From positions 224,979-288,978 of the forward strand of contig RSEE01000090.1 in NCBI GenBank assembly GCA_003971905.1: DNA of 64,000 nucleotides. The letters are read 5' to 3'. This DNA comes from Moniliella sp. 'wahieum'. Taxonomy: Eukaryota > Basidiomycota > Moniliellomycetes > Moniliellales > Moniliellaceae. The notes below the pieces were generated by a model. It was not told where the DNA came from, ran no database searches, and worked only from the letters and a program-made list of their open reading frames with translations. Positions 57,535 through 64,000 of this stretch are shown piece by piece (position 1 is the first letter of the stretch; the number at the start of each line of letters is the position of its first letter). The translations under genes were made by a program, and so were the position numbers.

Positions 57535-57604
57535 GCCTGAGCCTGCCTGAGCCTGCCTGAGCCTGCCTGAGCCTGCCTGAGCCTGCCTGAGCCTGCCTGA
57601 GCCC
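57535..57604 (+). repeat. 10-bp tandem repeat GCCTGCCTGA, about 6.5 copies
   Basis: Six perfect copies of GCCTGCCTGA from 57541 to 57600, flanked by partial copies. Non-coding. Confidence 0.95.
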
Positions 57605-58932
57605 CCTTTGCTCTTTCAGTTTATTGCGGGCACAGTTGGCCATGGGGCACAAATCAGAAAAGAAGGGCCTGCCAGGCGTGCCTCTTGAGAAAGCTAGAGA
57701 TCTGACATGAGAAGACTGAGAGGCGCCGGGCTGTGATGCACCGACAGCTTTTAGTTTTACGCCCGTGACCAACAGGCCAACGCACACAGATGATCACGAC
57801 TAATTGACAGAGCTATAAGCAGCTGATTGGCACGAGCACCGAGGGTGGACCAAATACCGAGTGGAAGCGATGCCAGAGTGGACGTGGTGTTGGTGGTGGA
57901 GACAAGACAGGAGTGGAAGCGAACACAGTGGAGCACAATTAAAAAAACGGATCAGAGCAACAGTGGCAGGCAGTGGCCTCTTGTGCCCAGCGTCGCACCG
58001 GAAATCCGTCTGGGGAAGGTATCTCTCCACGTCACAACAGCTCACGTGCTTGCGCGTTTCTGGCCGTCGATCATTATCGACGGTCGCAGCACTGCCATGG
58101 GGAGCACTATAGGGCTGGGATCGCTATCAGGACCAGCGGGGCCGCGATGACGACGGTCGCTAGTAGTCTGTCCAGAGGGAGGGGCGCGCGGCGGTGCACA
58201 ACTGTGATGCGTGGCTGTGGTACTACAGGCGACGGCCGCTGTGCATCCCACTGAGTGAGTATGGCGTAGTGCTGTGAGTTGCGGACAAGGGGTTGTAGCA
58301 AAGGCAGTCGACCAGAACCTTGCGTTTTTGCCCCACACCAGCGCATTCGACAACGCAGCGCCGTCGCAGCCGTCGCAGCCGTCGCGCCCCCAATCGGTGA
58401 CCGTGATCGACGTGATCCATGATCGTGGAACACAGTCGCACCGTGCCTGGCCAGTAACGTCGACGTGTGACGCGTGACGTGTGAGGGCGGCGTCACGTGT
58501 GGCGCTGGACACAAAAGGGATGCAGATCGCAGGGGCAGGCTGGTGCGGTGCGGCGCAGCGCATCCAACCAATGACCGCCTAGGTGCCCGCACCAAGGCAC
58601 TCTCGCCCCTCCTATCCCGCGCGCCGCAGCTGCAGCAGGTCGCATTGGCCCGATGCAGGGGGCAGTGCAGACGCGTGGAGATGCCTGCCACCCATCCACT
58701 GCTGTTCTACGCCACCGCCCCTGTGCTGCCGCCCCTCCCCTCCACGCCGTGGACACTGCCCCCACGCCCCTCCGCCCTGCTGCTCACCGCCAAGCCGACC
58801 CACCTCCGTTCAGCGTTCGCTCACCGACAGCCAGCACCCTCCTTTGTTATTATCGCCCCCGGCCGCGTCCGCCTGCCCTCCTCTCCCCCCTCCTCCATCT
58901 CCACCGTTTCTCCGTTTCTCCATCCGACCACC

Positions 58933-59898
58933 ATGCCGACGGGCGTCCTGCGCCAGCCTACCCCACGCGCCAGACGGTCAACTACCGCCGCGGCAAGCGT
59001 GCGGCCACGCCGCTGAAGCGCCACCATTGGTACACGGGTCTAATCATCGTATGTGGCTGGATCTTGCCTCCGCTCGCGGTCGCCGTGCGCTTTGGGATCG
59101 GCCTGGACTTTTTCACCAATGTGATCCTCACCTGCTGCGGCTACATCCTGGCCACGGCCACAACTTTTGGATCCAAAACATCCGCAACAATAGCAACAAG
59201 GCCCACTCCCCGGATGGGCCGTACGCGCTGGCCTCGTCGCCGATTACGTCGCCGCCAAGGCCCAGAAGCGCCAATGGGCCAGTAAGTACGAAGATGAGGG
59301 AACCGTCGGGGGCTACTCGCACCATGACCGTCAGCGCTGGGAGAATGAGGAGGTGATTGTCGATCCCGTTTCGGGCAAGACAATGCGGGAGCATCCCCGC
59401 GTCTCGGGTCTGCCTCCGGCGCCGTGGAACGCCGACCCGATGGCTCCCAGGGTCGCGACTGGGACGACGACTTGATCTCTGAAAGAACGCGGACCGGTTT
59501 GCCCGCAGTAAGATTGCTCGCGATCCGGCTCCCAGCGGCAAGAAGGACCCTGTGACCGGGGCCTGGATCGACGGCGAGGAGGACGTTCAACGATATCGGT
59601 CCCATGGCAGTGGCTCCGGCGGCGGGCCAGAGTACGGGCTGGACAAGCCTCGCAGGACCAATAAGAAACGGGTGCCGTTGCAACAGCAGTATGCTGAACG
59701 TTACCGGTTTTCTCGCTCTTCTCTATCCACTTCGAGCGGAAGCACGCATGCCTCGCGCCTGGGCCGGCTCGGGCGACGCATTGGACCGTGAACTGCAGGG
59801 CGGTGGGCCCCGGTTCCCCCCAAGGCCCCTCTTCGGCTCGGAACCAACCCTATAACGCTCGGGTTGTCCCCAACGACGGACTCGATCACGAATTCTAG
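58933..59898 (+). CDS. Pmp3-domain membrane protein with long C-terminal tail
   Basis: Pmp3/UPF0057 proteins are two-span proteolipids that affect plasma-membrane potential and are normally only 50-60 residues. Here the domain is KRHHWYTGLIIVCGWILPPL, AVAVRFGIGLDFFTNVILTC, CGYI, then after a lost base PGHGHNFWIQNI (about 59020-59180). It is preceded by MPTGVLR and TRQTVNYRRGKRAATP. A tail of about 230 residues follows: LVADYVAAKAQKRQWASKYE, GGYSHHDRQRWENEEVIVDP, SGKTMREHPRVSGLPPAPWN, KKDPVTGAWIDGEEDVQRYR, RTNKKRVPLQQQYAERYRFS, and NARVVPNDGLDHEF at the stop. Frameshifts near 58960, 59146 (ATCCTGG for ATCCCTGG), 59215, 59455, 59500 and 59770. Tail-extended Pmp3 proteins occur in basidiomycetes; the role of the tail is unknown. 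Confidence 0.8.
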
Positions 59899-60141
59899 AT
59901 TCCCTTTCTCCTTGGACATTGGCAAGGCGCATCGTCCCCTACACCCTTTCTGTCTCTCCTTTGGCTCTATTCCAATCTCTTGCAGGCCCTTGCTCCCACA
60001 TCCGATATATGTACCTCGCAACCCTCTGTATACATCCGGCACCTGACTTGTTACCCACGTGAATCGGATGGATGGACACATTAGTCGGACGTTTGTCATG
60101 TGGGTAGGAAGAGGACAATTGGTGTACCCCAAAGCAATAAT

Positions 60142-60237
60142 GGTCGATTAGCTCAGTTGGTCAGAGCGTGGTACTAATATGTCCTTCCAGGAGTGTTGGT
60201 AATGCCAAGGTCATGAGTTCAAGCCTCATATTGACCA
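60142..60237 (+). tRNA. tRNA-Ile(AAT) with intron
   Basis: Acceptor GGTCGAT pairs with ATTGACC, discriminator A at 60237. D arm GCTCAGTTGGTCAGAGC. The anticodon stem TGGTA (60069+100 to 60173) pairs with TGCCA (60203-60207); the loop is C-T-A-A-T-A then a 22-nt intron at 60180-60201 and A. T arm ATGAG-TTCAAGC-CTCAT (60213-60229). A T-run follows at 60239-60244. Anticodon AAT and the GGTCGATTAGCTCAG start are typical of eukaryotic tRNA-Ile. Confidence 0.94.
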
Positions 60238-62563
60238 CTTTTTTGGATTTCTAAAACCCAAATTTCAAAAACATCTGCCGTACCGGAGGTGGGGCATAGA
60301 AGAGCACTGCGACACCTTTGGGACGCCGGGAAAAGGAGCTGCTTCGGCTGCTGGAACAGCAGAATGCGACAAAACGCCAAGTACCAGGGACGCACTCAAG
60401 AGCCGTTTCCCCCCTGGTTTTGACGATGCGAGGATACGCACCAAGACAGCTGGCAAGATGTTTGCGCATTGGAAGGATTTGGCTTCTGAGTCTCAATGGA
60501 AATGGTTCCTCGCTTGAATGTCATCCACGTTCATCGATCTTGTCCACACGCGCTTTTGGGTACGGGACCGGATGGCGAGACCGGAGGGTCCTGAGATACC
60601 TGGCGATCCCCCTGGTTCTTTAACGTTGGTGGCGCACCAAGTAACCCCGCAAGATGAACGGTCGGTTTAGACATAGCGTTTCCCTGTCCCAGCCTTAAGC
60701 TCTGTCAATGATATGGATGCAACATCTACCCCTCTGAAATCAAGCTGGAGCCGAGGACATCCATTGGAAACCTACGAAAGGAAAACATGGTTGCCTATAT
60801 GGAAACGAGGAAAACGAGGGGCTGGTGAGAAGGAAGGATTGTCGCGCATGCTAGGATCAATGTGATCAAAATGCCACCAATCCAAGCTCGAGAAAGAAAG
60901 TGGCTCTGTAGGTGATGGGTTGCAGTTGTTGCAGCTCAGGCGTTGATGGACCGATGGATACTGGGGTCTTCGTCATGTAGTCTCTGCGATGCCGGTGATG
61001 AATGAGATCGATGATGAGATATGGGATCTATGAGATCAGAGTCGATCATCCTGATCCATCAGACAAGCTGAGAGGCCTAGATCTGAAGCGTGTTGAACGT
61101 TGGCATGCATGTCACGTTGACATTGATGAACTGAGGCCAAAGACTTCGACGAGAGGCAACCAATAAGGTTGGCGAGTGCCAAGCTCGCTACGGAAGAGAA
61201 ACTGGTGCCTAGCCTTGGCTATTTAACGTTTAACGTTTAACGTAGCGTTTAATTAACCCGTGAAGCCACCGACACAGCTATACCATGTGGAGAATCTCGC
61301 GTGGCGCTCAACCGCACGAGGCCAGTCTGCACCTGCTGGGGCTGCTCGGCTGGTAGGGGCCAGAGGCACCTGTGTTCCTCTCAATAACCGCCACGACGGA
61401 GGGAAGCAAGGAGAGCGTGTGTGGTGACGGTGACGGTGACCCCGGTGACATACGACATGCGACATGCTACCCGCTGTACACGCGACACTCGTTTTCAGCA
61501 TGGGTAGCGGCCATCAACCATATGCATTGTTGTGCTCACTCAGAAGAGCCCACAAGGAGCTGCTCACGTCAAAGGTCTTGGCAAGGTGTGGTGTGTTGAA
61601 TGTTTCGAGCGTTAAAACCTGTTAAAATGCATTGACGTTTAACGTTCAACGTTTGTATAGCAGACAAAAGTACAGAGATGTATATGTCGCTGCACCTTCG
61701 ACCCCATCTCCCTCGGTCGAACTTTGTCTGAACGATCTGAACGGCTTTGGTCAACACACACTGAGTACACACAGCACATGGCCATGCATCTGATTTCTGT
61801 GATCTTGGCATAATGATCTCGATCTATATCTCTCCCTCGCAGACACCCTTGTCCTCTCGCGCCTCTCTCGTAGTACTCTCTCACCACCACATGTACGTGA
61901 ACAGCCATTGATGGTGCACCTGTTATTGCAAAAGTCATTTCAAGGTTCGAAGCCAACAAAGCCACAGATACGATGGTGCATTCTCGCCACCTGACGCACA
62001 ACTGGAATGTGTGGCCCCGCCGTGTAGCAAAACATTCGAATATGTCCACGTGTGTGTTGGATGCACACAGATACATGTGAGGCTGCTGAACCTTAGTCTC
62101 TCATCATAGGGCATAGCATCATCATCCACTTGAATGCCAAGCCTGGAACCATATGCCATACACCCCGTTCCTGTGTTACTTCTACTATATGCTCCTAATA
62201 TACACCATCAGGGCGGAGATGGGGTCTCCGACTCGACGAATACGCATAGTATATGTTGCGAGCGGGACAACGAAAAGCATAACAGTATGGAGTCTCCACA
62301 TGTCACTGCTTCTCTCAGGACCGATTCTCCATAGTAAGTAGGCTCTATGACAGCATGCGTCAGCCTAACTCTTTGATGGACCCTCTATGGGTGGTGGGCC
62401 AAGACGTTGGCGCCCGCATGCCATCATGTCTCGGCTATCACACCAGGATGTTAGAGACGTGAACCCACACTTACCACTGATTCCCATGCCTCAAGTGCCC
62501 CTTTGTGCTTGGCGTAATATGACCCTCACAGCGGCGCATTCGCGTCCCATTTACCCTGCCCAA
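60238..62563. other. gene-poor 2.3-kb region with repeat copy C
   Basis: Holds dispersed repeat copy C, then GATCGATGATGAGAT words near 61005-61020, TTTAACGTTTAACGTTTAACGTAGCG at 61223-61248, and AACGTTTAACGTTCAACG at 61633-61650. No protein-like ORF. Confidence 0.5.
60565..60715 (+). repeat. dispersed structured repeat, copy C
   Basis: Full-length copy, same order as copy A on the opposite strand: GGACCGGATGGCGAGACCGG hairpin, GGCGATCCCCCTGGTTC, GGTGGCGCACCAAGTAACCC, GCAAGATGAACGG, TTTAGACATAGCG, CCCTGTCCCAGCCTTAAGCT, CTGTCAATGATATGGA. It differs from copy A by scattered substitutions and one-base length changes. Confidence 0.75.
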
Positions 62564-62570
62564 TATAAAG
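62564..62570 (+). promoter_or_regulatory. TATA box of the aspartic protease gene
   Basis: TATAAAG, 114 bp upstream of ATG 62684, followed by a CT-rich tract up to the start codon. This combination is usual for well-expressed fungal genes. Confidence 0.5.
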
Positions 62571-62683
62571 CCCGCCAAAATCATCATCGTTGGTACGTCC
62601 TCCACCACCCCCCCCCCCTCTCTTTCTCGCCCACCTCCTTACCACCTCCTTACCCAACCCACGCTTCTCCCCCTTTCTCCAGC

Positions 62684-64000
62684 ATGCAACTTTCGAACGG
62701 TCTCGTTTTTCTGGCCATGGCGCTGGGCGCCACCGGCACCCTGGCTGCTCCCTCGCCCTCGGCCCACCGTCGCTCGGTGACCATGCCTCTGACGCGCAAC
62801 GAAGAGCGCAGCATCTTGACCGACGGCGTTGTGGACAAGAGCAAACTCTCCCAAGAGCTTATGCGTCTGCGCACCAAGTATGCGCTGGACTGAGCAACTA
62901 CGAGCGCAATGTTGGCCACAAGCATGCTCGTGATGCTACCCACCTCGTCCGTCGCGGCACGGGAAACGTTCCCCTCAGTGTGCAGGAGAATGGCGCGCTG
63001 TGGACCGGTCCGGCTCAGTGGGGTGGCAGACGATCCAGCTTGGTACGTTTCTCTTTCTTGCTCTGCAAAATAGCGTCCTACCAGTCGATGGTCATGTATT
63101 TGAATTTCCGTGGGATCCTGACTGTGTGGTTTCTCTGTGATTCAGACTTTGACACGGGCAGCTCCGACACGCTCGTCAACCCCAGTGCCTACTCTCCCTC
63201 CAAGTCATCCTCCTCCAAGGACACGGCACCACGTTCAGCAACTCCTACGGCGACGGAACCACTGCCTCTGGGAGGTGTACTCGGACAAGCTCTCCATTGG
63301 CGGAGTGTCGGCCAAAAGGCGTACATTGGTCGGTCCAAGCAGACGTTCCTCAACAACGAGGGCAACAGCCAGGGTCAGCGGCATGGGCTTCCCGTCCCTC
63401 TGCTCCTTTAAACAGAAGGAGCCCTTTTTCCAGTCGCTCATCAAGTCGGGCGGGTTGGACCAGGAAGGGTTCACCATCAAGCTGCGCAAGCACTCGGCAT
63501 CGTCCATGACGCTCGGATCCATTAGCTCCACAGCCGAGTATGTGCCGGTGACCGAGGCTGCCTACTGGACCGTCGATGGCAAGATTAACGATCAGTCCAT
63601 TTCGGCCATCATTGACTCGGGCACGACGCTGATTGTTGGTGCGTATCTTCTCTTCGTCTTTTTGCCTGAGGGTCTCCTCGATGCTAAAAGGGATATTAAC
63701 CACCTCGTCCTTGACGGCTTTTGTGTTTTATAGCCCCCACGAGCCAGGCCAAGCACTGTACCAGTCGCTCGGACTCGAGACCCAGGAAGAGCAGGGCCAG
63801 GTCATGGCTACCTTTGACTGTGCTTCCCCCGCCAAGGTGGGCATGACCTTTGGCTCCAAGACCATTTACCTGAACGAAGCCACAGCGTACGGTAAGGACA
63901 ACAATGGCCAGTGTGTCTTTGCCGTCGTCGGCCAAGACATTGGAATTGACGGATGGATCACGGGCGATTCGCTTTTCCGAACACGGTATGTGCCCTATAC
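62684..64000 (+). CDS. pepsin-like aspartic protease (A1), secreted; 3' end outside window
   Basis: Signal peptide MQLSNGLVFLAMALGATGTL then AAPSPSAHRRSVTMPLTRNE as propeptide. First catalytic motif DFDTGSSDTLVNPSAYS, formed exactly across intron 63043-63145 (GTACGT..TCAG). The flap region NSYGDGTTASGEVYSDKLSI follows after a frameshift; second motif AIIDSGTTLIV, followed by intron 63639-63733 (GTGCGT..ATAG). Then APTSQAK, LYQSLGLETQEEQGQVMATF, DCASPAKVGMTFGSKTIYLN and CVFAVVGQDIGIDGWITGDS. A third donor, GTATGT, is at 63986, so the gene runs on past the right edge. Frameshifts near 62890, 63030, 63228 and 63400. Start 62684 has a TATA box 114 bp upstream. Family certain; substrate unknown. 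Confidence 0.9.

Larger units (their letters stand above)
56370..58932. other. intergenic 2.6 kb with repeat copy B and a 10-bp tandem repeat
   Basis: Includes AATGATTAATGATTAATGATGCC near 56502-56524, GATCATCGATCAT at 57298-57310, dispersed repeat copy B, a tandem repeat at 57535-57604 and TGACGCGTGACGTGTGAGG near 58466-58485. The final 250 bp before the Pmp3 gene are C-rich. Confidence 0.5.

Noticed and set aside
57541..57600. CRISPR-like array
   Set aside because: 10-bp units without spacers; simple tandem repeat in a eukaryotic genome.

Overview
The window is nuclear DNA from a fungus. It carries spliceosomal introns of about 50-165 nt, three intron-containing eukaryotic tRNA genes, and recognisable fungal housekeeping genes: SEC15, mago nashi, EGT1, an NHA1-type antiporter, a VNX1-type exchanger, TVP38 and a DUF866 protein. 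Few introns per gene, the Pmp3-domain protein with a long tail, and intergenic words such as ACTCACGACTCAC and CGTGACGCGTGAC suggest a basidiomycete, possibly Ustilaginomycotina. The phylum is fairly safe; the finer placement is inference from composition.

Layout: a possible exon end at the left edge; VNX1-like cation/H+ exchanger (+, 438-5101); Pgc1-like glycerophosphodiesterase (-, 6113-7665); a 37-codon Cys-containing small ORF behind a TATA box (+, 8273-8386); three-domain EGT1 (-, 8512-11489); a 4.4-kb gene-poor stretch with a dispersed repeat; NHA1-like Na+/H+ antiporter (+, 15901-19244); tRNA-Ser(GCT); AIG1-family membrane protein (+) convergent with mago nashi (-); an unrecognised coiled-coil protein (-); a PPxY-motif protein (+); a Ser-rich membrane protein (+); a DUF866/CZIB zinc protein (-) divergent from SEC15 (+); an unrecognised Cys/His-containing protein (-, 37637-39120).

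An accessory island follows at about 41.5-46.3 kb, with an internally shortened transposon-associated protein (-) facing away from unrecognised ORFs (+). Next come tRNA-Thr(AGT); a sedolisin-type S53 peptidase (+); a TVP38-type VTT protein (+) convergent with a GH79 glycosidase (-); a Pmp3-domain protein (+); tRNA-Ile(AAT); and a pepsin-like aspartic protease (+) cut by the right edge. The secreted enzymes (S53, GH79, A1) cluster in the right third. The genes otherwise look like ordinary unlinked fungal loci, with no operon or metabolic cluster.

Two properties run through the whole window. First, almost every conserved gene is broken by single-base losses in short homopolymers, roughly one every few hundred coding bases, and adding one base restores the family frame. 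This is far more likely to be uncorrected sequencing error than decay or programmed frameshifting, so every CDS below is given as a start-to-stop span that includes introns and apparent frameshifts. Second, 14 of the 18 introns I could place start with GTACGT, not the usual GTAAGT or GTGAGT. I found no CRISPR, viral genome or obvious new multi-gene system. The best candidates for novelty are the 150-bp structured dispersed repeat, the GTACGT donor rule, the Cys/His-containing orphan protein and the small ORF at 8.3 kb.
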